Of a DNA stretch of 64,000 bases, positions 11,279-22,182 are shown piece by piece. The first letter of the stretch is position 1; each line of letters starts with the position of its first letter. Both the position numbers and the translations under genes were made by a program. The stretch spans positions 78,879,341 through 78,943,340 of the forward strand of contig OV884015.1 in NCBI GenBank assembly GCA_930367205.1. The letters are read 5' to 3'. This DNA comes from Acanthosoma haemorrhoidale. Its lineage: Eukaryota > Arthropoda > Insecta > Hemiptera > Acanthosomatidae. Below the pieces are notes generated by a model. That model was given only the letters and a program-made list of their open reading frames with translations, was not told the DNA's origin and ran no database searches.

Positions 11279-13204
11279 AAATCCCACGTCAAAATATTAC
11301 TACCCTACCCCTTCCCCCCGGAGAGTACAGTGCTAAGATAATTGTTAGCTATAAATCAAATTTATCATTCTCATGTTTGACGCAGATACATCAATTTTTT
11401 ATGTATGACCATTGCATGTTGTGATGGTGCAAAAAAAATGACGCAAAATATTCTACTAGCTCGATAAAACATGAGCAAATATACATGATAATGTATACAT
11501 ATTGTATCGTAATTAATAATATGTCAAAAAAAAAAATGTCTACGTCCTGACTTTCAATTTGTGACTTTTCTATTTGAAATGTAATAAAAAAAAACGCTAC
11601 TAAAATAATTCCGCATTAAAATTAATGTACACAACTTTGAACAAACCACTAATTGGCTTAAATATATAATTGTTTAATCATACTAAAAAAATAAGAAACC
11701 TAAGTATAAAATAATGAGGGACTAATTACTTTGAAATTTATTTTTAATTTTTAAATCGTATGAGAAGGAAATCGAATTAAATATATACAGGTCCTGCTTA
11801 ATAGGCATCTGTTATTTATCGGGACTTTTTTTCCGTTTATGGTTTTTTTTTTTCAACTGATAACCAATTATTGACGTTCAGCCACCACACCACGCCCAGT
11901 CCAATAAATTGTGGGGTTATTAGCTCTTATAGGTGTTAATAGAAAAAATAATCAAATTAATTCTATATAAAGAAATAATGATGAGATGCTTATTATTGAT
12001 AAGCTTTCTAATCCATTTAATATCCTCCTAATTTTGCTTGAGTGGGAGTAGAACTTCTAAATTAAGATCAAAACGAAACTGGTTTTTGAAAGAATTTTTC
12101 AAGTGTAAATGGCTTCGGCTTTCTTGGTAAAATTGAAGCATTTTCAGGAGTATAAAAACAAAAGACAAAAGAAATTTTATACAGCAGCTATTACAAATTA
12201 TATTGTTTAAACCAAAGTATTCTATTCAAATTAATGTTAATATTACTGGCATTCACAAATCATTTAAAAAAAAAATCTTCAAACAAATCAAGTTCAAAAC
12301 TGAATAAATTAAGACAAATTTTAGACATATAAACGCTAATGATTAAAAGTTATGTTAAATTTTAAATGTTTATTTTCAAAGCTTTATAATGCTTGTATTC
12401 AATTAATCAATAAACTGTCAACAAAAGTAGCTAATATAGAATCATATTTTTAACATTTTACGAATTTAATTAAATGTAAATTTTTCAAAAATCAATCAAA
12501 AATGAACACTTGTCACTTACAATATTAAAATGGTACCATTTGTTGGGTCAATGTCCTGAGACTTACTACTAATGAGACTATGAATTCTCACATAACTTGA
12601 ACTCCAAAAAGAAGAATAAAAAGGTAGTATAATTCGAATGTTTGCTTGTTTTATTTTTTCAAAAATCCAATTTGCCGTTTTGCCGTGCGATAAAAACTGT
12701 GTCCCAATTATAATTGACAGCGTGAGAGTCGGGCGACGGCTCAATCTATAACAGAGCTTCTCCATATGGCGAATGATAATTATAGTTTTGTTTGGTTTTT
12801 TTTTATGTTATCTAGTTTTATTTTTAATACTTTCTTTCTTTTGTATGAAAAGAGTATATACATATAGTTTAATAGTAAAATATAACACTGTTGATGCCAT
12901 ATTTGCTTTATTCTATGTACAAGAGAGCTTACTTACTAACTTAGTAGGTTTGGGTCGTTTTACTCATAGTGTTAATAGCACCCAACCTAAATTTCATCTA
13001 TCTTTGTACAACTGTTATATGATCAAATTCTTTTTCAACTCCCTGTAAGAATGTTTTTTATTTGTTCTTTTGGTTAGAAGTAGCAGACTTAGTGCTCAGA
13101 CCCAGTTGTCATTAGCCTGGCTAAAAAATACGACTACATTTAATTAAATGGAATGTAATTTATTTCGGAATGGAAACGTGACCGTACAATAATTACCTAT
13201 GTAA
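11279..13204. other. AT-rich non-coding DNA
   Basis: Very AT-rich. The open frames at 12517-12765 (minus) and 12773-13048 (plus) show no domain; the latter is rich in Phe/Leu from T-rich DNA. Confidence 0.5.
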
Positions 13205-13774
13205 ATGGCTGTAAACAAAGGTCCTGTCTGTTTGTCTGTTTCGGTGGTGGTTGTAAAAAACGGATCAGGTGGCACACCTGCTTTCGAAAGTAAAAAGCAC
13301 CTTACCATTATCTTGCCCCGGGCGCTCGCCGGCTGGATCCCGACGGGAAATGGCCGCTCTGAATATATTTCAGGTAATATACCTGTCCCTAGGTGTAATG
13401 ACCCTTTTCACCTTTTGATCCTTAACTTACCTCTGACATCAGCTGACCCGATCAGGGAGATTATGATATTGGCTATCGGAGTCATTCTTACAACCCCTTA
13501 TTATGTCTTATTACACACCCTAACAGGAGGAAAACTTTGTATGGGTCATTCCATGGCAAATCAACTTTATTTTTTATCTTTATTCTCCCCCTATCAAGGC
13601 TCGGTGGCTAAAACGGGTCGTGTTGAAACTTCCAAACAATCTCAAAACCAAGATGAACAGGATCTTTGGAAGCTCTCAATAATCCATCCTCCAGTACAGT
13701 CTAGTTATTACTGCACGAGTCTCCTTCCTCTTCTTCAGACTCTTGGGATGTCATCTGCTCTACTAGATGTGTAA
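13205..13774 (+). other. 189-codon open frame, unrecognised; coding status doubtful
   Basis: The second longest open frame in the window, in a stretch richer in G+C than its surroundings. It begins MAVNKGPVCLSVSV and has one hydrophobic stretch (about residues 80-100) that could be a membrane segment. No domain, no repeat partner in the window and no clear promoter. A cag/gtaata donor-like site lies inside it at about 13371-13379. It could be a fragment of a gene or transposon, or chance in a G+C-richer island. Confidence 0.2.
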
Positions 13775-14650
13775 AAATGAGAAACCTTCTATCTAATTTA
13801 TTTATTTCCACCCGAGTCTTTTAGTCGGACAATGCCTCCATTCTGAAGTGTTCAAGCCTATTGTAACTATAGAACGTGCTGGTATTGCCGCTTGAAATAA
13901 TATATTGATCATTGATTGCTTATCGATTATTTTTAGAACATTCGACGGTTTATGTGGTCATCTCTACTGGTCGGATTGACTATGAAACGACCTTTCGCCT
14001 AATGTAGACATCTACATTTTATTATAATAAAATTAATATTATATCGATAAAAGCTTTAAATATTATAGCAATAATTTCTTCAAAAATTTCGTAATGGAGC
14101 TTTCAGCCTTGAATAAGTGAAGGTCATGGAAGAACCCCTTCCATTAATGAATGTAGGTTGAAGAAACTCTAAGTAATACTAATTGAGAACTTGCATGGAA
14201 ACGTCCAGTTGATCAATCTTTCCTGACCACCAGTCCGAGGGTCAACCTAGTGGGCTATCCTGTAAGTGTCAACGATCGTCCCAATATACATTTGGCTAAG
14301 CTCTCAAAGTGACAGAACCTATTTGGGTGCAGAAGAGCTTACAACCATGTGACTCCTAATACATTTTGCTAATGTTAAGGCATTATTTGAAAATATAAAT
14401 TATTTTTAAATCGTGGTTTAAACAGTATGTCATGGACCACCCACTTGGATCTAAAGAGGTGTTAAAAAATACTTTTTAACGCAAAGAAACAAAAAAAACA
14501 GTGGTACATGAGTTGCAGTAACCGGTGAAGCCAAGTCAAGGAACATTTAAGATCCCCGACAATGTTGAACTTACAAACCCCATGAAAACTTTCTGATTAC
14601 TAATCATATGTGGGACTATAACGGACCACAATTTTAAAAATGACGTCCTC
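13775..14650. other. Non-coding DNA, nothing recognised
   Basis: No gene or window-wide repeat identified. Confidence 0.5.
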
Positions 14651-14725
14651 TCGTTCAGGCTAGCTCAGTTTTTAGAGTAGAGTTTGTAGATAGGGAAGTG
14701 GTCCCGGGTGTAAGTAATTATTTTT
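14651..14725 (+). mobile_element. tRNA-derived SINE head (degenerate)
   Basis: A-box region ggctagctcagtttttagag (14659-14678) resembles the D arm of a tRNA, followed by gggaagtggtcccgggt (14693-14709). The copy at 59.43 kb shares ggaagtggtcc in the same place, suggesting one SINE family. The B box itself has decayed. Confidence 0.5.
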
Positions 14726-14789
14726 GGCTAGTAATTATTAATACTTATTAGTTTAAGTAAGTATAATGGTACTAAGTATGCACATCTGA

Positions 14790-15130
14790 GCTATTGGATC
14801 ACACCGAAACGTTAGTCAAGACAGGCACCAGACCCAGTAGAATAGACTACACCCCAAAAGGATAAGCAGGCTGCGGACAATGAGACAAAGAGACATGAGG
14901 CGACACCGGAGCGCCTCGCGGACTCACGACGCAGGCCCTTCCTTATAGGCCCTCAGACGGCGAGAGCGCGATATAGTTGTGAAGGGCCGCCGTGAATGGC
15001 CGATGTGAGTGGGTGGCTGAAAAGCACAAGCCCTGAATAGCTGCAGAGTCCTCTCACATGCAAATAGGGACTGGGTTCATTAATCCTGGGACAGCAAACC
15101 GGCCAAATCCAACCCATTGTTCCACCGTAC
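14790..15130. promoter_or_regulatory. G+C-rich island with POU octamer, candidate cis-regulatory element
   Basis: About 340 bp rich in G+C and CpG. It holds a perfect octamer ATGCAAAT (15058-15065) and a homeodomain-like ttcattaatcc (15077-15087). No open frame of note. Inferred enhancer. Confidence 0.35.
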
Positions 15131-16615
15131 TAGCCCCTCTCCTCCCTTTGTTTTTTATTATCTCCGCTCTATTCAATATTTTGTTAAACAAATATGTATC
15201 CGTTATTGTCCGTTTACATTCCTGTTAGGTCATCTACTTCGTTAGGGTAACAGGTTTTTTCGGGGTTTTTTTTCCCGATGTTTAATAACGCTGCGGTGAG
15301 GTAATGGATGCACTGTTGTATTTCAATATTGCCTGAGTATGACCGAGAACATGCACCTCACATGTACACACTCGGAACTAAATGGATAAGTTAGATAGAT
15401 TGAAAAAAAATGTATATTCAATTTTACATACAAAAACAATGACAGGTTGAAAAAACAAAGGGAAAAGTTACAAACAATTGTTATATTTTGCAGCTAAATT
15501 TTCCAATATTCCAAAAAATCTAAATGAAACCTTTATCAACACACATTGTATTTATAAATAATTTATAAGTCTTTTGTAATCTAGTGAAACAAAAATAATG
15601 TAATATTCAAACGAGTCAATAGTCTAAAACGAAACAACTGTATTTTGAAGTAACACTATATGAAAAAGTAAAATTTTTTTTTATAGAAGGCTTTATATAT
15701 AAATATCCCATATTTTACATTACCATTTTAAATTTTAATAACATGGTGTTACCATTTATGATAGTGTTTTCAAATATCGTAACAATACGTCTAAATAACG
15801 AATCCATTGGCCTGTGCTGGTGCATGAATTGGTAAACATCATGGTTTTACCCACATTCTCGGATCAGTCCTCGTGTCCATAAAATGATCATACATAGCCG
15901 TCCTACCAGACCGGTGTGGCTGGGGTGCTGTGACTTTCTGTATGATAAGTTATAGCAAAAGTATCTGCTATACACCGGTTACACGATGGTACAGCGATCA
16001 TTCAGCTACGAATATTATCTATATTACTAATAACAGATACAGCATGGTATTGTAATATGTATATATATCCATTCTTGCTAAAACTGTTTCTATTCTTTGG
16101 GCACATTAACAGGCAGTGGTGCGTTAAACAACTTGTGTTGAGAAGGTTCTTGTTTTGTAATAATAATACGTGTAAGCGTCAGAAGTGTCCCTCTTCTAAT
16201 TTAAATTAAATTTATTTGTTTCTATTATTTCTAAATGGTAAGTTCCATGTCTCTACTATAAAATTCATTTCCCGGAGTTCATTGACTTGTGTTGAACAGT
16301 AGTCAGGCTGTCATTTCTCTAATATTTTTTCTTAAATTATTCTTAATATGTGGAAGCCACTGTCATGTCAGGAATGTCGGCATTTTGGAGACCTGTAGAG
16401 AACTTTGCAGCTTTCCAGGTTCCAGGTTTCCCTGAGCCCTAACATATCATCTATTCTAATATTTGCTAAGTTAGATAAAGTGTTGTTATGTAGATAAACT
16501 ATTTCAAATATAAGCAAGTATTCTGATTAAATGTTGCTGTTATTTTAAGATGTTTACTGGACCTGAGAATCGTCTTCTTAACTACTCATAGTACATTGTA
16601 TTTGAGAAGTCAAAA
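15131..16615. other. AT-rich non-coding DNA
   Basis: Nothing recognised. A short G+C-richer patch lies at about 15.81-15.99 kb. Confidence 0.5.
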
Positions 16616-16800
16616 GATAATGGGGCTCACCTTACGGATGATTTTGACTAATTCCAACTTAAAACTAACTTAACCTAGTTATCACAGACCCCCTGTGGCC
16701 ATCGATGCAGGGAGGGTGGTGGGGTCATAGTATTTAATACTGGGTTGCTGAGACAAGTCAAAAAGCTTGATGTGTCTCAGGCGGATGAAGTCGCCAACAC
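16616..16800 (+). repeat. Repeat family E, copy 1 (unclassified)
   Basis: Collinear with 59.81-59.97 kb: aaactaacttaacctagtt (16661) versus aaactaagttaatctaagtt, then the block ccccctgtggccatcgatgc (16689) versus ccccttgccgatcgacgc, then gtggggtcatag versus ctggagtcatgg, and finally cttgatgtgt in both. It lies 100 bp before family C copy 1 and might be part of the same element. Confidence 0.6.
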
Positions 16801-16897
16801 CAAGCAACGGGTGCAGGTCGGCTACTTTTACCTACCTGAAATGAAGTCACATTTTAAATACATATCTACTCTCCTTAGAGGTTATAGAAGAAATATG

Positions 16898-17030
16898 TTT
16901 TTTTCATATCCCCTTGTTATTAAAATATTAAAGAATTCAACATAGATTCTACATAAACGAATCTATTTACAAAAGGTCACATATTCAATATATGTCCTGT
17001 AGCTTGGCCACATATTATACAATTTATAAT
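16898..17030 (+). repeat. Repeat family C, copy 1, with conserved hairpin
   Basis: Starts tttttcatatccccttgtta, contains a hairpin AGATTC-tacataaac-GAATCT, then atttaca and gtcctgtagcttggcc. Also present at 54.10-54.22 and 54.44-54.53 kb. In all three the paired arms face each other although the loop differs. Confidence 0.65.
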
Positions 17031-17113
17031 TATTTCACATTGGGATTTGCACATTTACAAAAATACAATGATGATTTTCTGAACATGTTATATTACACAA
17101 ATATTTATTTATT

Positions 17114-18168
17114 TTTTCAAAGCTGTCAAAATTTAAAAATTAGGAATAAGGAAAAATAAATGGGAATTATGTGAGATGAGTGAATCCTCGTGCTGGAAAG
17201 GACCTATTTAAAGATTTTTTTTCCCCCTTAGCAAATTTTTAAGATTATGGATAAGGGAAAAATAAAGGAATTTATTCGTGGTGAGTGGATCCTTTTACTA
17301 GGAGTACCTGTTTGAAGGTGGAGTGAGGGAATTAAGGAGTGTGGGAAGCCTCGGTAGAGGTGGAAATGTTGCGGTGCAGTGGTGAGAGTCCACTGAAGGC
17401 TGAGCCTAGAGTCTCTCTGGGCATGTAGTGCAAGCTCATTCAGTTGGATAGCAGTGATGGGTGCCCGTCAGAGACTTGTTGGTTGGCCAAGGGCCGTAAT
17501 GTCCACCATTTGGTCTGTTTTCCCAGATCTAGAGAGTGCCATCTTGCCAGTGGTGGGGGGGTGTCAGGTGTTGGAATAGGGGGAAAAGGTGAAGGAGAGG
17601 GATTATATCTTGTGATTGTTTCTGCCTGAGGAAAAATCCTATCCATTCTTTTGATGTGACGTGGGATTTAATGGTGATGATGTGATTTACCGTGGGAAAA
17701 GATGCCTCAAAATAAAGTTTCGCCCTACGCCTGTTTGTTGTGTCAAACGTTGTGACCAATCTGTTGGCAACATTGGCCAACTTGTCAATTACCTCACCCA
17801 ATATAAGCAAATTGGATCGCACGTGTGCTTAGTTTTATTTTTTCCGTTTTGTATCAACCGTATCAGAATGCAAGGTTTGTATATAGGTCTGTTCATATTC
17901 TCTTCAATTTTCAAGTTATATATACATTTTATGATGTAACGTCTACAGAAAGCTTAATTGCCTACTGCTTAAAGGAACAGCCCTATCTCCCGCACTTTAG
18001 CATATATATATATATATTTTATTATATTCCTTTTGTTTTATAGCTGAGGTATGTGTTTTCATTTATTTATTTCATTATTTTTACAGAATTAAGGCTTGGG
18101 GAACTCAGCAACCAGTATCTTGAAGAAAGAACATTTTCTGCCCATACCTTAGGTTTATTTTATGCTCC
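17114..18168 (+). repeat. Repeat family B, copy 2 (~1 kb, with internal duplication)
   Basis: Matches 5.70-6.72 kb over its length. Its left part is itself duplicated: 17.11-17.21 kb and 17.23-17.32 kb share aaggaaaaataaatgg/gggaaaaataaaggaa and the gagtgaatcct/gagtggatcct block. Open frames at 17444-17629 and 17529-17822 lie on opposite strands and are probably spurious. A (TA) run lies at 18003-18018. Confidence 0.7.
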
Positions 18169-18169
18169 T

Positions 18170-18500
18170 CTCGACGCAGCTAAGCCACAGCATCGTTATG
18201 CGACTTATGCAGTTCTCCGGGCGAGAGATGGAAACGACAGAGCGGTCAAGATGGCCGTGTACCCCCGCAGGGATGAGGACCCCGGACGTCCAGAGACTCG
18301 CCGGAGGGAGGGAACCGGTGATTATGGCAGCAGTGGTAGTGCCACAGGAGCGGTGTAGAGCCCCCCTCCTACCGCCAGATCCGAGCTCCTTCTAATCAAT
18401 TCATCCTCAAGGATGTGGGACTGGTCACGATTTCTGGCTGTCCTCCGCCGTCTCTTTGTGCGGCCGCCCCGCCCGCCCTTCTCGCCGGGAGATATCTCTT
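18170..18500. promoter_or_regulatory. CpG-rich island between repeats (contains a NotI-type octamer)
   Basis: The most CpG-rich segment of the window, with gcggccgc at about 18461 and several CGCC/GCCG runs. It sits between family B copy 2 and family D copy 2. Open frames on both strands (plus 18053-18358 and 18162-18395; minus 18322-18510) overlap and match nothing. It could be a promoter-type CpG island, an enhancer or part of an unrecognised transposon. Confidence 0.3.
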
Positions 18501-18514
18501 CTAAAAGCATGCTA

Positions 18515-18740
18515 TACAGTGGAATATCTTATAAAACAGTTTTATTGTCTTTCAGTAACTTATAAAGCTGCATTACTACACCATACAAACGATAAAAGAT
18601 TAATTAATAGCCTGAAAAATATTGAAATAGAATTGGATCCCTAAGGTTGAATATTATCAATAAATAGGAAGAAATAGCAAACACGCGAATGCTAAGAAAC
18701 CCGCCCCCTCCCAGCCTCCTGGACAAAGCTATTCGTAAAG
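18515..18740 (+). pseudogene. Repeat family D, copy 2: broken protein-coding repeat
   Basis: Encodes KQFYCLSVTYKAALLHHTND followed by KRLINSLKNIEIELDP and then stops; DNA similarity to the 9.3 kb copy continues through the out-of-frame end (acacgcgaatg, ccgcccc, tattcgtaaagtgag). The 5' part (18530-18552) is repeated in inverse orientation at 19084-19106. Function unknown. Confidence 0.6.
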
Positions 18741-19071
18741 TGAGGAGCGTGGGTGAAGTACCTTAGTTAAATAGGTAAAAATATATACTAGTGTTTTAAT
18801 TGAGGTTTAAAACCAATTAGGATAGCCGTAGGATTGGTATATATTTGTGTTTTTAGTAAGTTTTTTATAATTTTATGACAACTTATTCACAATTTTTAAC
18901 ATATGAATTTTTAACTGTAGTAGAATAGAAGGACAACTTTGAAATAAGTAACCATTGTTACGTATAATAACAGTTATTAGTTTATCTCTATATGAGCATG
19001 TAAAAGTTTTTATTTTATTGTAGAAATGACAGAAAATGATGACAGCTTAGAGCTGTCGAAAGCCCTAAAAA
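18741..19071. other. AT-rich non-coding DNA
   Basis: Spacer between the two inverted family D-related segments. Nothing else recognised. Confidence 0.4.
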
Positions 19072-19160
19072 AATAAGTTGTGGAAAGACAATAAAACTGT
19101 TTTATAATTATACCATTCCACAATCCGGTACTAATTTTTATTATAGTGGAATATCTACAA
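19072..19160 (-). repeat. Inverted partner of family D copy 2
   Basis: 19084-19106 is the perfect 23-base reverse complement of 18530-18552 (core acaataaaactgttttata), with weaker similarity on both sides. On the minus strand it encodes IIKQFYCLSTTYFFRAF, parallel to LIKQFYCLSVTYKA in copy 2, so the shared piece was once translated in the same frame. Confidence 0.65.
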
Positions 19161-19607
19161 ATCACTAAGAAGTGAATTAAATATGTAATGGTAACTGATA
19201 AAACAAGTTTAGAAGATTTATGAAAAATTCTCATTGGTTAAATTGATTAATCAAAAAGGCGTATAGCTCACTTTACTGAGTAATTTTATCCTACATTTTT
19301 TGGTTGCTTAAGGTTGTGCCATGATGATCATAAAATATATTAGTCCGTTGCCTTCAACGATTTCCAATTGAACATTTGTCAGTTTATTTCCAATAGGTCT
19401 ATTTTCTGGTGTGTGGCAAGGGTCTTGACGGTATATGGAGAGGCCATATTTTAGTTTTATTTGCCATATCTTAAAGGTTTTGTCTTTCTGGTAGTAAAAT
19501 TACTGCCTCACCCCAATTTGATTAAACTCCTTTTCCAATCACCATGCAATATTTACACGCATGCCCTAGCAGTCATATTATTACCATGATTTGCTAGGTA
19601 GTACAAA
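19161..19607. other. AT-rich non-coding DNA
   Basis: Nothing recognised. No mariner terminal repeat was found here to close the element to its right. Confidence 0.4.
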
Positions 19608-20081
19608 TTACGACATGTTCATAACCTCTGCTATCTCTCTCACTTTAATTCGGCGGTCGTCTAGCACCATTTGGTGAACTTTGGCGATGTTTTCGTCGGT
19701 AGTTGCAGTTTTGGGACGTCCCGAACGTTCTTCGTCTCCCAAGCTCTTACGACCACGTTTAAATTCAGCTGCCCAAAATTTCACTGTGGTAAATGATGGT
19801 GCAGAGTCCCCCCATACACAGAATCCAACTCATCTTTGATTTGCGTAGGCGTATTGCCTTTCAAAAACAAATATTTAATGACAGCTCGATAGTCGATTTT
19901 GTCCATTTTCATAAAAAACACTCACATCGACTCACTCAAACGACTGTTACACAACAACTGCGCGTCCAAAATGGCTGAAACTTTGGTGAGTAACTGTCAA
20001 CGGATGAACAACGAAATTCACTAGTTTTTATTTACGACTGCTGCTATCTTCATACTCGGAAACTTTTCAGACCACCCTCGT
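19608..20081 (-). pseudogene. mariner transposase, 5' half only, frameshifted
   Basis: Minus strand from ATG at 19910-19912: MKMDKIDYRAVIKYLFLKGN, the first helix-turn-helix of a mariner transposase. A six-G tract (plus strand 19808-19813) then shifts the frame by two bases relative to the continuation SFTTVKFWAAEFKRGRKSL, the linker DEERSGRPKT and the second helix region IAKVHQMVLDDRR. The frame stops at 19608-19610 soon after EVMNM, before the catalytic DDD domain. The 5' terminal repeat is present at about 20050-20081 (minus strand acgagggtggtctgaaaag) next to a TA dinucleotide. The 3' end is lost. Dead copy. Confidence 0.88.
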
Positions 20082-20489
20082 ATACTATAGGCTATGGAAC
20101 CCTACCTTAATATAAACAAATCTATGTTTTACAATAATCTGCAATTTTTTTTATTGTTACCAATTTACTATTTATTTACCGGGTAATAGTTAATGTGAAA
20201 GACAATATTATTATGGATTTTTTGAGAAAAAAATCTTATCTGAGGTTGTTTCTTAGCCACGAGGGAAATTCAGAATTTCAGAATTTGACATATTTTCCTG
20301 CAAGCTTATAAGGGGCAATTTCTCTTACTGAAACTACAGAAAAGCTAACATACATAATTCATTATGTTTTTTTTATAATTTATTCATCTTATAAAGAGGC
20401 AAGACCGATTGAGGTTGCCACTAGTTGGTAGGTGGCGCTTAAGAGCTAGTTCTGGTAGGCACCAGGTGGTAACCATTTAACCTTAGTTA
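20082..20489. other. Non-coding DNA, nothing recognised
   Basis: AT-rich; the last 100 bp may belong to the adjoining SINE. Confidence 0.4.
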
Positions 20490-20612
20490 CCTTTTATTCA
20501 AGTAGCTATTCATTTACCCTTAAGGGGTAGAGTGATCCCCGATCTGGTCACACCAAAAAGAAAAAAACCGGAAATCGAACCTGAGTCTAGTCCTTAGTAG
20601 TCCACATTTCAA
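20490..20612 (-). mobile_element. tRNA-derived SINE copy (minus)
   Basis: Minus strand has the B box caggttcgatttccggt (20563-20579). The body ttttattcaagtagctattc (20497) matches, in reverse orientation, the body of the SINE at 23.4-23.66 kb (gagtagccacttgaataaaa). Two copies with head and body support one SINE family. Confidence 0.65.
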
Positions 20613-22135
20613 ACTCATTTTTTCTATTGTATAAATAGAAGTGAATGAACACTAGTCAAATATTTTCTCTATGGGTGACCATTTTTCAATATATTTTTAT
20701 CCTCCATTACAGGGGTTAGGGTTAAGGCTCTGAACTATTCATCTGCAACGTGGAGGACTGCCCTGGAAAATAATCTAGTTAGAAGTTTGAAAAGCACAAT
20801 ATCCAGAGATTTATATTATTTTAAAAACTCTCTGGTATGTTTTTTGCTATCCTGACTACTGGGAATCACCCTTTAAACAAATGGAAAAGCGCCGTAAATA
20901 GCTAGAATACTGTCATAAAACCGGCATGGAACGTTTTTAACAAACGATTATTATTGTAAATCTTATTTAATAGGACGTATACCACGAGATTTATATGTAT
21001 CTATTAATATTTATGGGTAGATTCTATTTTTTACTTTACATTTGTTTGATTCTTCTCAATTACTCAATTACACTGAACTATTTCTTTATTAATCCATACG
21101 TCCAGTTAGGGAAAGAATCGGGTTATCCTGATCGAGCACCAATCCTATTTAACAAGGTCACTTTCCTGTTTTGGCAATTTTGGCCTAAACAATCAGCTTA
21201 TTTTTTTCTGTTAGTTAAAAATTTCTTACTTTTGACTCCTCTTTCCACAGATACGATGTGTCCACTATGATTTCTTTTTGTTTCGACAAGTATAGCCAAA
21301 AACTAATCTTTAAGAGATTGAGTTAATAATTGCATTGTTCAGCGATCAGGTTACTATTTGTTGTTTAAGCTTTTACTCTTTTTGGTGGTTATAATCTAAT
21401 GTTTTTTACATGGTACACATCATTTTCGTAGCCTACATTGAATCCTTGATACCGAACCGCATCGCTAACTTGTCAATGCTGTATTCGCCAAATTTTGACA
21501 TACATATTTTGAAATGTGACTGTTAATGTTGAATTGGTAACGACGTTCCGGCAAGTATTTTTTTTTTTGACAAATGGACGATTTCCACTTCCTTGACTGC
21601 AGTTTGCCTGACATAGTTTGTCATTTAGTATTTTTGCAATAGTATGATATTTTCTAAAAGCCTCATTTCTAAGGAAAGTTTGCATATTGTTAGAACGGCT
21701 AGAGGCTATTTGGACAATCTATTCACTTTTTTTGTACTTTTGAATTTATTTTACTTTTAAATTTCAAGCAGCTGCTGTGCTTTGATTTACAAAATAAGAT
21801 TATTTATTTTCATGTTTAATATTTTCACTTGTACTTCCTGCCATTGAATACTGGTGAGCTTACTAATAGGTGTTTTGTTTGCAATGCACATTCGAAACTT
21901 TAGATTGTTTGAATCAGTTCTACAAAAAACTCATTACAGGCTATTGAATGATCATTACTTCATACTTATTCTGTAATTAATTATTCTTCATAAGAATAGT
22001 TAGTAAGTATAGTCTTCGGCAATGAGGGATACATGGGAGGTGAAGTGGTCCCTTAAAGGGCCTGGTCTTTCCTCAGTAAGCCCTTGAAGGATCGTTTGAC
22101 CGATGTGAAAAGGCCCCGTTCGGCAACAATTAATT
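20613..22135. other. AT-rich non-coding DNA
   Basis: Nothing recognised; open frames here are Phe/Leu/Ile-rich products of T-rich sequence. Confidence 0.5.
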
Positions 22136-22138
22136 TTT

Positions 22139-22182
22139 TTTTTGCACTGACCCTCTGCGAACACGGTTGTCTAGTGCAAAAA
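22139..22182. other. Perfect ~10-bp stem hairpin
   Basis: TTTTTGCACT and AGTGCAAAAA (22173-22182) are perfect reverse complements, with an inner GAC/GTC pair and a loop of about 17 bases. It could form a stable RNA or DNA hairpin. No element boundary was identified. Confidence 0.6.

Noticed and set aside
17444..17822. Pro- and Gly-rich open frames within 17.4-17.8 kb as small proteins
   Set aside because: They lie inside repeat family B on opposite strands and are not conserved in the other copy.
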